The notes under the pieces were generated by a model that was given only the letters and a program-made list of their open reading frames with translations, searched no databases and was not told the origin of the DNA. From Sphingomonas sp. So64.6b (GTDB lineage: Bacteria > Pseudomonadota > Alphaproteobacteria > Sphingomonadales > Sphingomonadaceae): a DNA stretch of 64,000 nucleotides. Position 1 is the stretch's first letter. Each line of letters opens with the position of its first letter. Below are positions 17,117 through 25,550 of this stretch, in pieces. Made by a program: the position numbers and the translations under genes. The stretch spans positions 3,906,001 to 3,970,000 of the forward strand of contig NZ_CP048817.1 in assembly GCF_014171475.1 (NCBI RefSeq). The letters run 5' to 3'.

Positions 17117-19012
17117 CTACAATCCGAGTCCAATGGCGGCCCAATAGGTCGCTCCTGCAGCGATGTAGGCGAGCGCGAACAAATAGCCAACCATGAAGGC
17201 AGGCCATTTCCACCCATTGGTCTCGCGCCGCGTGACCGCGATGGTCGAAATGCATTGCGGCGCGAACACGAACCACATCAGGAAGGCGAGCGCAGTCGGC
17301 AGGCTCCAGCGGCCGCGCAGATTCTCCGACAGCTTGCCCTGGCCGGCCTCGTCTTCCGGATTGTCGATCGCATAGACCGTCGCCATCGCGCCGACCGCGG
17401 CCTCACGTGCCGCCATCGCGGGCAACAGCGACAATGCGATGTCGTGATTGAAACCGATCGGCGCGACGACCACCTCGATCCCGCTCGCGATGCGACCGGC
17501 GATCGAATACTCACTCTGTCGCTGCCCCACCGGCGCGACCGGATAGCTCGCCAGCACCCAGAGCAGGGCGACGGTCATCGCGATCGTGGTGCCGGCGCGC
17601 TTGAGGAAGATCAGCGCGCGGCTCCACAGTCCAAGCGCGACATCGCCCAGGCGGGGCCATTGATATTTCGGCATTTCCATCATGAAGCCTGATGATGGCC
17701 CCCTGGTCACCGTTCGGCGCAGGGTGAGCGCCGCGAAGAACGCCCCGACGACGCCGAGCACGTAAAGGCCGAGCATCACCAGCCCCTGCAGGCCGACAAA
17801 CGGCAGGATGCGTGTATTGGGGATCAGCGCGCCGATCACCAGCGTATAGACCGGCAGACGCGCGGAACACGTCATCAGCGGCGCGATCAGGATCGTGGTC
17901 AGCCGGTCCTTCTCATCGTCGATCGAGCGCGTCGCCATGATTCCGGGCACCGCGCAGGCGAAAGAGGAGAGCAAGGGGATAAAGGCGCGCCCGGACAGGC
18001 CGACACTGGCCATCAGCCGGTCCATCATGAACGCCGCGCGGACCATATAACCGCTCGCTTCGAGCACCAGGATGAAGGTGAACAGGATCAGGATCTGCGG
18101 CAGGAACACGATCACCGCGCCGACCCCGGCGATGACGCCGTCGCTCAGGAAAGAACGGATCCCGGTGATAACGCCGTCGCTCAGCACCGATCGGACAAAG
18201 CCGGGCACTGGTGCAGCGCGGACGCCGGTCTCGATCCAGGCGAACAGCGACTCGATCCAGCCGATCGGCATTTCAGACCAGGCGAACACCGCCTGGAACA
18301 TGATGAACAGGATCGCCAGCAACAGGATGGGGCCAGCCACCGGATGCAGCGCGACCGCGTCGAGCATATGCGTCCAGCGCCGCACCGCCGTTTCGGAGAT
18401 GGTCGAGGCGCTGGCAATGCTGCGCGCACGGCGCTGCAAGGTGACGATATCCTCACCGACATGGCCTTCGCTCGAACGCAGGCGCAGCGCGGCGCCCGAT
18501 CCGATCACGCCGGTCAGCGCGGCCTTCAGCTCGTCTAGGCCACGCCGGCGTACCGCCACGGTCGGGATCACCGGCACGCCGAGCTCGGCCGAGAGCTTCG
18601 TCGGATCGAGCGTCAGCCCATCGCGCTCGGCAAGGTCGATCATGTTGAGCGCAACCACCACCGGCAGGCCAAGCGCAATCAGCTGCAACGCGAAGCGCAG
18701 GTGATTATCGAGATTGGCCGCATCGACAACGATGACGATCGCGTCGGGCAGCCGTTCGCCGGTCTGTGTTCCGGTCACTACGTCGCGTGTCACGCGTTCA
18801 TCGGGACTTGAGGGATCAAGGCTATAGGCGCCAGGCAGGTCGACCAGTTCCACCGGCCGGCCATCGGCCAATGCCAGCTTGCCCGAATGACGTTCGACCG
18901 TGACGCCGGGATAATTGCCGACCTTTTGCCGCGCGCCGGTCAGCGCGTTGAACAATGCGCTCTTGCCGGCATTGGGATTACCGACCAGCGCCACCAATGG
19001 GATCGACGTCAT
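17117..19012 (-). CDS. feoB: Ferrous iron transporter FeoB
   Basis: Inner-membrane Fe(II) transporter with an N-terminal GTPase domain. G1 is GNPNAGKSALFN (residues about 11-22), G2 in NYPGVTVERHSG, G3 DLPGAYSL, G4 LNMIDL. Two Gate/nucleoside-recognition halves and about ten hydrophobic segments follow. At 631 residues it is shorter than the 773-residue E. coli protein but fits alphaproteobacterial members; a C-terminal FeoC-like part is absent. The ATG directly follows the feoA stop with no gap. Confidence 0.95.
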   Translation of the reverse strand: MTSIPLVALVGNPNAGKSALFNALTGARQKVGNYPGVTVERHSGKLALADGRPVELVDLPGAYSLDPSSPDERVTRDVVTGTQTGERLPDAIVIVVDAANLDNHLRFALQLIALGLPVVVALNMIDLAERDGLTLDPTKLSAELGVPVIPTVAVRRRGLDELKAALTGVIGSGAALRLRSSEGHVGEDIVTLQRRARSIASASTISETAVRRWTHMLDAVALHPVAGPILLLAILFIMFQAVFAWSEMPIGWIESLFAWIETGVRAAPVPGFVRSVLSDGVITGIRSFLSDGVIAGVGAVIVFLPQILILFTFILVLEASGYMVRAAFMMDRLMASVGLSGRAFIPLLSSFACAVPGIMATRSIDDEKDRLTTILIAPLMTCSARLPVYTLVIGALIPNTRILPFVGLQGLVMLGLYVLGVVGAFFAALTLRRTVTRGPSSGFMMEMPKYQWPRLGDVALGLWSRALIFLKRAGTTIAMTVALLWVLASYPVAPVGQRQSEYSIAGRIASGIEVVVAPIGFNHDIALSLLPAMAAREAAVGAMATVYAIDNPEDEAGQGKLSENLRGRWSLPTALAFLMWFVFAPQCISTIAVTRRETNGWKWPAFMVGYLFALAYIAAGATYWAAIGLGL

Positions 19013-19285
19013 TTATCCGGCGATGGGGGCAACATGGATCGTACCGGCCACGGCGCGGCGAAGCGCTACCGTCATCCGGCCGATCCGGCACGCCATCGGC
19101 CCCTGACCGAGCGGCGAACGGTGCAGCACCTCGATCCCGACACCCTCGTCGAAACCGAGCTCGCGTAAGCGCCGCGCCTCCGGAATGCTCAGACCTTGCC
19201 AGTCGATTCCCGCAACCGTCGCACGCTGACCGCGCGGCAGCGACTCGAGACTGATGGGAACAGCGATGGTGGTGACGGCGTCCAT
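19013..19285 (-). CDS. feoA: Ferrous iron transport protein FeoA
   Basis: A 90-residue cytoplasmic SH3-like protein that assists FeoB. Typical blocks are SLPRGQRATVAGI, RRLRELGFDEGVGIEVLHRSPLGQGPM and RRAVAGTIHV. The start is set at ATG 19285; a TTG at 19303 in the same frame would add six residues that fall in the Fur-like box and is unlikely. It is the first gene of feoA-feoB-ssb. Confidence 0.93.
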   Translation of the reverse strand: MDAVTTIAVPISLESLPRGQRATVAGIDWQGLSIPEARRLRELGFDEGVGIEVLHRSPLGQGPMACRIGRMTVALRRAVAGTIHVAPIAG

Positions 19286-19292
19286 GATGCGA

Positions 19293-19307
19293 CTGATTAT
19301 CAATAAC
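19293..19307 (-). promoter_or_regulatory. Fur-like iron box upstream of feoA
   Basis: The 15 bases read on the minus strand GTTATTGATAATCAG, with the near-palindromic core ATTGATAAT, 7 nt before the feoA ATG. AT-rich and similar to Fur/Irr boxes in an otherwise GC-rich sequence. Iron repression of feoAB is inferred. Confidence 0.45.
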
Positions 19308-19328
19308 CGCTGTCAGATACTAGCGGAA

Positions 19329-19994
19329 TCACACCACCGGATAGCGCAGCCGGCCGATAAAGCGCGACAGGCTCGGCATATTCTCGGTGCGCGACAAGAA
19401 CCCGGCCTTGGCCTTTTCGAAGTGCATGATGCCATCGATGCGGCGCGACAGAAAGGCGCTGGTATCGGCATGGCCGACGCTCGCGTCGTCAAGGAACACG
19501 GTCAGCGTCGCGGCATAGACGCCGGCGAGGATCGTACGCTTGGTATAATGATTATAATCGGTCGCGGTGTCGCCCGCCGCGCGCCACATCACATCCGCGG
19601 CACGCCAGCCGAGTTTCGCCCCGCGCACGAGATTCTGCGGCAGGCTGAGGATCGCCAGCGCACGGCGCAGCGCTTCGCGATCGGGGGCGGTGACGGCAAG
19701 ACGCGCCTCGACCAAGCCGGCGATCTTCGCGCGGATCTTCATCGTCGCCAGCGTCTCGGGCGGCAGAGCGGCAAGCATCGCACGGTCGATACCGGCGAAC
19801 CACGCATCGATCATGTCGACCGGGCCGTCGGAAAAGGCGAGCAACGCGATGTCCCGATCGACGCCGGCCGCATCGGCCGCCGCATCGCGCGCGGCGGCGC
19901 CCCAGCCGTCGAACGCGGCATTGGCGGCGATCAGCGGCGCGAGCGCATCGCGTATTTCGTCCAGCGTCGGATCCTGTGGCAGCGCATCGGTCAT
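19329..19994 (-). CDS. COQ9 family ubiquinone biosynthesis protein
   Basis: A 221-residue COQ9 homologue: an N-terminal TetR-like helical start (TLDEIRDALAPLIAANAAFDGWG), and the conserved C-terminal lipid-binding region with DYNHYTKRTILAGVYAATL and FLSRRIDGIM. In mitochondria COQ9 presents ubiquinone intermediates to COQ7; alphaproteobacterial members are assumed to do the same. Its ATG overlaps the stop of the EamA transporter gene by 4 nt, so the two are co-transcribed. Confidence 0.9.
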   Translation of the reverse strand: MTDALPQDPTLDEIRDALAPLIAANAAFDGWGAAARDAAADAAGVDRDIALLAFSDGPVDMIDAWFAGIDRAMLAALPPETLATMKIRAKIAGLVEARLAVTAPDREALRRALAILSLPQNLVRGAKLGWRAADVMWRAAGDTATDYNHYTKRTILAGVYAATLTVFLDDASVGHADTSAFLSRRIDGIMHFEKAKAGFLSRTENMPSLSRFIGRLRYPVV

Positions 19995-20935
19995 CGCGGC
20001 GTCTCCTCGGACACCAATCTAGACCCGGCCCCATCGGACGCAAGCTCGGGCTGGACCGAAGAGGATGGGCGTCGCACCAGCACGAGTGCGACCGCAACCA
20101 GGACCGCGCCGATCCAGTCGGCGGCGCCGAGCCGCTCATCATAGATCAGCCACCCGATCGCGGCCCCAACCATCGGCTGGGTCAGCAAGCCGAGGCCGAT
20201 GACCAAAGGCGGGAGTTGGCCGAGCGCATAGATCATCAGCCCCTGCCCGAACACCTGGCTGGCCAGCGCGAGCCCGATCAGTGGCGTCCAGTCGCCCGGC
20301 AGGATGCGTTCACCCAGCGCGAACGCGAAGACGAGCAAGGGCAGGATACTGGCGATCGTCGCCAGCGCCAGTGCGGGGAGCGGCGGCATCGTGTCGCGCG
20401 CACGCGCCATGCAGATGAAATAGAGCGTGTAGAGAATGCCGGCGAACAGACACAGCAAATCACCGACCAGATTGCGCGGATTGAGGCTGTAGGACTGGCC
20501 CATCAGCAACGCCGCGCCGATCGCGGCCAGGATCAGCGCGATCCCTTGTGTTCGGGTCGGCCAGGCACGCGCGACCAGGAAGCCATAGAGCGGAAAGATC
20601 AACGTCGCCGAATTGCCGAACAAGGTCGCATTGGCCAGCGTGGTGCGCAGGATGCCAAGATGCCAGCTTGCCAGATCGGCGGCGAAACTCACCCCGGAAA
20701 TGGCGAGCATCAGCCACAGCCCCCGGCTCAGCCCGGCTGGTCGCCACCCGCCCGCCAGCGCCGCGGCGATCAGCACCGGCGCGGCGAGCGTCACGCGCCA
20801 GAAGCCGGCGGCGACCGGTCCGACATCGGTGAGGCGCACGAACCAGGGACCAAACGCGAGTAGGATATTGCCCGCGATCAGCGCCGCGAAGGCCAGGCCA
20901 TGGGAAGCCTGGGGTGTGGTGGGAGTATCGGCCAT
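19991..20935 (-). CDS. EamA/DMT family transporter
   Basis: A 314-residue inner-membrane protein with ten predicted helices forming two EamA repeats of the drug/metabolite transporter superfamily. It starts after a short hydrophilic tip (MADTPTTPQASHG) and ends in a charged cytoplasmic tail. Substrate unknown; family members export amino acids, nucleosides or other small molecules. It is co-translated with the downstream COQ9 gene through an ATGA overlap and divergent from the ene-reductase gene. Confidence 0.88.
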   Translation of the reverse strand: MADTPTTPQASHGLAFAALIAGNILLAFGPWFVRLTDVGPVAAGFWRVTLAAPVLIAAALAGGWRPAGLSRGLWLMLAISGVSFAADLASWHLGILRTTLANATLFGNSATLIFPLYGFLVARAWPTRTQGIALILAAIGAALLMGQSYSLNPRNLVGDLLCLFAGILYTLYFICMARARDTMPPLPALALATIASILPLLVFAFALGERILPGDWTPLIGLALASQVFGQGLMIYALGQLPPLVIGLGLLTQPMVGAAIGWLIYDERLGAADWIGAVLVAVALVLVRRPSSSVQPELASDGAGSRLVSEETPR

Positions 20936-21018
20936 GCTAGTTTTTCTTGGGATCGGGCGGGTGCATAGCGCGCCTTAGCGCTCTATCTGTCCGCAGTCAG
21001 GTAGCAAAAGGAAACGTA

Positions 21019-22125
21019 ATGCCCGCCCTATCGTCGCCCAGTCTGTTCGACCCGATCCAGCTCGGTGCGATCCATTCCCCCAACCGCATCCTCATGGCTC
21101 CCCTGACGCGCGGCCGTGCGACCAGGGACGCGGTACCGACCGAGTTGATGGTGGAATATTACACCCAACGCGCCAGTGCGGGCGTAATCATCAGCGAAGC
21201 GACCGGGATCAGCCGCGAAGGACTGGGCTGGCCGTTCGCGCCGGGTTTATGGACCGACGAGCAGGTCGAAGCGTGGAAGCCGGTGACCAGCTCGGTCCAT
21301 GCCGCCGGCGGGCGCATCATCGCGCAGATGTGGCATATGGGCCGTCAGGTTCATTCCTCCGTGATCGGCGGCCAGCCGGTATCGTCCTCCGCCACCGCCA
21401 CGGCAGGCCAGGCGCATACTTATGACGGCAAACAGGATTTCGAGGCCGCCCGACCGCTGCAGATCGACGAGATTCCGCGTCTGTTGAACGATTATGAGCT
21501 GGCGACGCGTAACGCGCTCGCCGCCGGGTTCGACGGCGTGCAGATCCACGGTGCGAATGGCTATCTGCTTGACCAGTTCCTGCGCGACAACGCCAATTTC
21601 CGCGACGACATCTATGGCGGCAGTATCGAGAATCGCGTCCGCCTGATGCGCGAAGTGGTCGAGCGCGTCGCCTCGGTCGCCGGCGCCGACCGCACCTCGA
21701 TCCGCCTCTCGCCCAATGGTGAATCACAGGGCGTGGACGACAGCAGCCCGGATAAATTGTTCACCATGGCGGCCAGGGCGCTCGACGAAATCGGCATCGC
21801 TTTCCTCGAACTGCGTGAGCCCGGTCCGGAGGGCACGTTCGGCCGGACCGACGTGCCCAAGCTGTCGCCGGCGATCCGCCAGGTGTTCAGCGGACCGCTG
21901 GTGGTCAATTCAGATTATACGACCGTCGAAGAGGCGCAGGCCGTGATCGATGCGGGCACGGCGGACGCGATCGCGTTCGGCCGCACCTTCCTCGCCAACC
22001 CCGACCTGCCCGAGCGACTGCGCACCGGCGCCGAACTCAACCCGTCGGACTGGAAGACCTGGTACAGTCAGGGCCCGGAAGGATATGTTGACTATCCGGC
22101 GCTCGCACGCGTCGCGGCGGAATAG
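21019..22125 (+). CDS. Old yellow enzyme-type alkene reductase (NemA-like)
   Basis: FMN-dependent NAD(P)H oxidoreductase that reduces activated C=C bonds, nitro compounds or nitrate esters. The 368-residue TIM barrel shows LFDPIQLGAIHSPNRILMAPLTR, the flavin region AQMWHMGRQVHS, the substrate-binding histidine/asparagine pair in GVQIHGANGYLLDQFL (H-x-x-N), YGGSIENRVR and the phosphate-binding FGRTFLANPDLPER. The start ATG 21019 has an AAAGGAAA ribosome site; the frame is open further upstream without support. It converges on the P450 gene. Confidence 0.93.
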   Translation: MPALSSPSLFDPIQLGAIHSPNRILMAPLTRGRATRDAVPTELMVEYYTQRASAGVIISEATGISREGLGWPFAPGLWTDEQVEAWKPVTSSVHAAGGRIIAQMWHMGRQVHSSVIGGQPVSSSATATAGQAHTYDGKQDFEAARPLQIDEIPRLLNDYELATRNALAAGFDGVQIHGANGYLLDQFLRDNANFRDDIYGGSIENRVRLMREVVERVASVAGADRTSIRLSPNGESQGVDDSSPDKLFTMAARALDEIGIAFLELREPGPEGTFGRTDVPKLSPAIRQVFSGPLVVNSDYTTVEEAQAVIDAGTADAIAFGRTFLANPDLPERLRTGAELNPSDWKTWYSQGPEGYVDYPALARVAAE

Positions 22126-22145
22126 TCCCGCCGCGTTCGTGTCGC

Positions 22146-23534
22146 TCAATCAAGCGGCACGAACCGCAGCGGCAACCCGTCCTTGGGCCGGGGAATCGGC
22201 CAGGCCTGCCATTCGTCGCCCGAACCCGCATCGAGTTCGATGCGGTAACGGCTCAGCAGTTGCGCCATCAGGATGCGGATTTGCATCGTCGCGAAGTGCA
22301 GTCCCAGGCACATATGCGCGCCGCCGCCGAATGGCACCCAGGCATATTTGTGCCGGCCCTTGCTTGCCTCCGGCGTGAAACGCAGCGGATCGAAAGCGGT
22401 CGGGTCGGGCCAGAGTTCGGGCATTTGATGGGTGTAGGCGATATTGACGCCGATAAAGGTGCCGGCCGGAATGTCGTAGCCGCCAAAGCTGAAGGCCTTC
22501 AGCGCGCGCCTCGGCAATGACGGAACCGGCGGGATCAGCCGCAGCGCTTCCTTGAAGGCATAATCGGTCAGCACCAACCGGTCGAGCTGCCCAGTCGGGA
22601 CGCCGCCGCCATCATTGAGGCCGAACGAGAGAATCTCCTCACGCAACCGGTCCTGCCATTCGACATGGCGGCCAAGCAGCATGACCAGGCTAGTCGCCGA
22701 CGAGGTGATCGTGTCGTGCGCGGCCATCATCAGGAAGTTCATATGATCGATGATCGCCGCGTCGCTCAGCGGCGCGCCGTCATCATCGACCGCCCGGCAG
22801 AATTGCGAGAAGAAATCCTGCCCCCCTTCTCGCTTGGCTCCATCCGCGCGCCGTTTGGGGATTTCGCGCGCGAACATCTCGCCGAGATATTCGCGCGCCT
22901 TGACGCCCTTGCGCATCATCGTGCCGGGCAGCGGGATCCGCACCGGGGCGATCGTTGCCTGAACCTCGTCGACGAACGCCTGGTTGATCCGGTCGGCCTC
23001 CTCGCCAAGCGGCATGCCGAGAAAGGCGTCGGCGGCAAGATCGAGCGTCAGCGCCTTTATCGCGTCGTAGAAATTGAGCGGCTTGTTGGCCCATCCGCTG
23101 ACCTGGTTGGCGATGCCGGCGTTCAGGCTTTCGGCATAATGCCGCATCGGTTCGGGTTTGAACGCGACCGACAATATCTTGCGGTCGGCACGGTGCTTTT
23201 CGAAATCCATCAGCATCAGCCCGCGCGGAAAGAGCAGGTTGAGCATCGGGCCCCAGCCCTGTTCCGACGAGAAGATCTTCTCGCGATCGAACAGTAGCAG
23301 TTCGTTCGCGTCGGGCCCAAGCAGCACGAGATTGGGCCCGCCGAAACTGTTGTTGCGATAGACCTTGCCATAGGTCGTCGCCATGCGCTTGCCGAAACCG
23401 ACCGGGTCCTTGAGCAGGCGCAGCGTGTTGCCGATGAAAGGCAGGCCGTTTTCGCCGGGAATCGCGCTCAGCGATCCCGGTTTCGGGCGGGGCAGCCAGT
23501 GCGGGTTCGCCTTGAAGCCGTGCGCATAAGCCAT
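22146..23534 (-). CDS. Cytochrome P450
   Basis: Soluble bacterial P450 of 462 residues. The heme loop is FGGGAHMCLGLHFA (axial Cys near 409), the I-helix oxygen motif is AAHDTITSS, and the ExxR pair is in FKEALRLIP. The N-terminal proline-rich PRPKPGSLSAIPGENGLPFIGN resembles the CYP51/CYP26/CYP120-like group, whose substrates include sterols and retinoids, but no substrate can be assigned. A GGGAG ribosome site precedes ATG 23534, and a perfect 8+8 bp palindrome covers the -10 region. No ferredoxin gene lies adjacent. The carotenoid hydroxylase crtZ lies 9.4 kb away and is not obviously linked. Confidence 0.93.
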   Translation of the reverse strand: MAYAHGFKANPHWLPRPKPGSLSAIPGENGLPFIGNTLRLLKDPVGFGKRMATTYGKVYRNNSFGGPNLVLLGPDANELLLFDREKIFSSEQGWGPMLNLLFPRGLMLMDFEKHRADRKILSVAFKPEPMRHYAESLNAGIANQVSGWANKPLNFYDAIKALTLDLAADAFLGMPLGEEADRINQAFVDEVQATIAPVRIPLPGTMMRKGVKAREYLGEMFAREIPKRRADGAKREGGQDFFSQFCRAVDDDGAPLSDAAIIDHMNFLMMAAHDTITSSATSLVMLLGRHVEWQDRLREEILSFGLNDGGGVPTGQLDRLVLTDYAFKEALRLIPPVPSLPRRALKAFSFGGYDIPAGTFIGVNIAYTHQMPELWPDPTAFDPLRFTPEASKGRHKYAWVPFGGGAHMCLGLHFATMQIRILMAQLLSRYRIELDAGSGDEWQAWPIPRPKDGLPLRFVPLD

Positions 23535-23544
23535 ACCGATCTCC

Positions 23545-23568
23545 CTTACTTACATCAGTATAAGTAAG
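23545..23568. promoter_or_regulatory. TetR-type operator over the P450 promoter
   Basis: Perfect inverted repeat CTTACTTA-N8-TAAGTAAG (arms 23545-23552 and 23561-23568). On the P450 strand the spacer contains TATACT (23562-23557), a good -10. A repressor bound here would block transcription; the symmetry and size are typical of TetR-family operators. No regulator gene lies next to it. Confidence 0.65.
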
Positions 23569-23585
23569 CGGCGCCGAGAGCAATA

Positions 23586-24071
23586 TCAGCGTGGCAATTT
23601 CGGGAATTGATCGAGCCACCAAGCGAGAAGCCGGGTTGGGTTTCTGCCGAAGAGCATGATCACGACGACCATGACGAACAACGCATTGAAGCCTAACCAG
23701 ACCACCAGCAGCATGGCGGTAATTGCCGTGCCCAGCATCACGGCAAGCGTACCCCCAAGCCAACGCACTCCAGCATCATCGAGCGCAATCTGCCGTGGCG
23801 CTTTCGGGTCGAACCACTCGGCGGTGGTAAAGATCGGGTGCCCATTCGCATCCGTCGCGCCGGCACAGGCAGCGAGCGCCGACCGGCGCAGGATACCCGG
23901 CATGCGCATGCCGGCGTCTCTTCCTCGGGGCGTGATCGGTGTGGTCCCGATCTGACGGGGAGCCGGTGAGGTCGGCGTAACCGGCCTGGCACCCTCCGCC
24001 CAGGTATCGGTGACGGTGATCTTACCCTTATGTTCAACCACGCGGTAACGCGGAGGCGGAATGTCGGTCAT
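23586..24071 (-). CDS. Small membrane protein of unknown function
   Basis: Not recognised. The 161-residue protein has a hydrophilic, proline-rich N-terminal half and two closely spaced hydrophobic helices near residues 108-145 (GTAITAMLLVVWLGFNALFVMVVVIMLF), then a short charged tail. The start ATG 24071 overlaps the stop of the GNAT gene as ATGA, and the upstream frame has no support. It is the last gene of the riboflavin-region operon. It is probably a cytoplasm-facing protein anchored in the inner membrane. Confidence 0.6.
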   Translation of the reverse strand: MTDIPPPRYRVVEHKGKITVTDTWAEGARPVTPTSPAPRQIGTTPITPRGRDAGMRMPGILRRSALAACAGATDANGHPIFTTAEWFDPKAPRQIALDDAGVRWLGGTLAVMLGTAITAMLLVVWLGFNALFVMVVVIMLFGRNPTRLLAWWLDQFPKLPR

Positions 24072-24607
24072 CCATACCTCCGCGCGCGCCAAGCGTCGGC
24101 GCTCTGCCCCCAATTGTCGACCGGGTCCGATTCGAATGGCGGCGGCAGGCGGGTCGGGCCGCGGTTGATGCCGCCGAGCCTGCGTGCAAGCGCGATCGAC
24201 GGCGCATTGTCGGGGTCGATCGAATGCATCACATCGTCCCAGCGCAGCACATCGACCGCATAATCGATTGCCGCGGCCGCCGCCTCGAACGCAAGGCCCT
24301 TGCCGGCAAATTCGGGCAGCACGCCCCATCCGACCTCAGTGCCCGGCCAGCCTTCCGGTTGCCAGGGGCCGGCGCGGCCGATCCAGCGCCCGCTGTCGCG
24401 TTCGACCAGCGAGAACATCGAAAAACCGCGGATCGACCAGGCACCGGCCATCGCGCACAGCCCGCGCCAAGCGAGGCTGCGCGGCTGCACGCCGCCGAGA
24501 AACCGCATCGCCATCTCGTCGGCGTGGAAGCGTGCCCAATCCTCGAAATCCTCCACGGCGACCGGCCGCAAGATCAGGCGTTCGGTGAACAGCACGGGCA
24601 GGGTCAT
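24068..24607 (-). CDS. GNAT family acetyltransferase (RimJ/RimL type)
   Basis: A 179-residue GNAT protein of the RimJ/L-like group: TERLILRPVAVEDFEDWARFH at the start, IGRAGPW and EVGWGVLPEFAGKGLAFEAA (acetyl-CoA loop) in the middle, and SIDPDNAPSIALARRLG near the end. The start shares one base with the ribH stop (24607), so it is co-translated. It may acetylate a protein N-terminus or a small molecule; a link to flavin metabolism is suggested only by position. Confidence 0.88.
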   Translation of the reverse strand: MTLPVLFTERLILRPVAVEDFEDWARFHADEMAMRFLGGVQPRSLAWRGLCAMAGAWSIRGFSMFSLVERDSGRWIGRAGPWQPEGWPGTEVGWGVLPEFAGKGLAFEAAAAAIDYAVDVLRWDDVMHSIDPDNAPSIALARRLGGINRGPTRLPPPFESDPVDNWGQSADAWRARRYG

Positions 24608-25026
24608 CAGCCGAAGCGGCTTTTCAATTCGAACATGGCGATCGCTGCCTTGGCCGCCTCGCCGCCCTTGTCCTTTTCGGTGGGACGCGCACGCGTGAGC
24701 GCCTGCGCCTCATTCTCGACGGTCAGGATACCGTTGCCGATCGCGACACCGTCCATCGACAGCGCCATCAGCCCGCGCGCGCTTTCACCCGCGACGATCT
24801 CGAAATGATAGGTCTCGCCGCGAATCACGACGCCGAGCGCGACAAAGCCATCATAGGCGCCGCTATCCGCGGCCAGGGCCACGGCACCGGGAATCTCCAG
24901 CGCGCCAGGGACGGTGATCGTCTCATGACTGTGTCCGGCAGTTTCGATCACAGCGCGGGCGCCCTCGATCAGCAGGTCGTTGAGATGGTCGTAGAAGCGT
25001 GCCTCGACGATCAGGAATTTTGCCAC
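24607..25026 (-). CDS. ribH: 6,7-dimethyl-8-ribityllumazine synthase
   Basis: Condenses 5-amino-6-ribitylaminouracil with 3,4-dihydroxy-2-butanone 4-phosphate, the penultimate riboflavin step. The 139-residue protein shows [15 protein letters not shown], the substrate loop [27 protein letters not shown] (catalytic His in the RGET-x-HF block) and the phosphate loop [10 protein letters not shown]. The start is GTG 25026 with AAGGAC upstream; the longer frame lies mostly in the CYTH gene. Length fits the small pentameric or icosahedral forms. Confidence 0.95.
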   Translation of the reverse strand: MAKFLIVEARFYDHLNDLLIEGARAVIETAGHSHETITVPGALEIPGAVALAADSGAYDGFVALGVVIRGETYHFEIVAGESARGLMALSMDGVAIGNGILTVENEAQALTRARPTEKDKGGEAAKAAIAMFELKSRFG

Positions 25027-25028
25027 GT

Positions 25029-25550
25029 TTAGTCCTTGGGAAGTCCGAAATGGGAAAGTGCGCCACCTTGATAGCGCGGGTCGTCGCTGATGTCGCGTAT
25101 CGCCCAAATCGGCGATGGCAAAGCGCGCAGGCCGGCATCGTCGGGCCATTCGATCTCTGCAAGTTCAAGCGGGGCCAGTAACCCAAGAAACTGATCGATG
25201 CTGAAAATATTTGCCCCGCCAGTCACCTCGAAGCGGCGCTTGGTCAGCGAGGCGCCCGGAAGACGATCGAACACGGCGAATTCGGCTTCGCTCAGATAGG
25301 CGGTGACGATCGGACGCGCGAGAGGATCGGTGACGTCATATTTCTTGGTGAGCTTGAGCGAACATGCGCCAGTCATACTGTCAGTCATGCGGCGCAGTCT
25401 TAGACGGGTGCTCGTGATATAACGGTCTTCGATCAGCGTGAAGGGTTGCGCCGAAAGATCCGGTCGTGATGCAGGATCGACCAGCCAGCGGCGTTCGCGC
25501 TCGATATGGGCATATTTCGGATCGCGCGCTTCATCGACGCCCGAGCGCAT
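25029..25550 (-). CDS. CYTH-domain (triphosphate tunnel) protein in the riboflavin operon
   Basis: A 173-residue CYTH superfamily protein. The signature at residues 17-21 is EREXX ([10 protein letters not shown], a variant of ExExK), followed by alternating charged strands RLRLRR, LKLTKKY, KRRFEV and the acidic LELAEIEWP, as expected for a triphosphate-binding tunnel. Members hydrolyse triphosphates (inorganic or nucleoside). The ATG shares one base with the HTH-ribBX stop (25550), and ribH begins 3 nt after its end, so it is embedded in a riboflavin operon. No role in flavin synthesis is known for this family. Confidence 0.82.
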   Translation of the reverse strand: MRSGVDEARDPKYAHIERERRWLVDPASRPDLSAQPFTLIEDRYITSTRLRLRRMTDSMTGACSLKLTKKYDVTDPLARPIVTAYLSEAEFAVFDRLPGASLTKRRFEVTGGANIFSIDQFLGLLAPLELAEIEWPDDAGLRALPSPIWAIRDISDDPRYQGGALSHFGLPKD

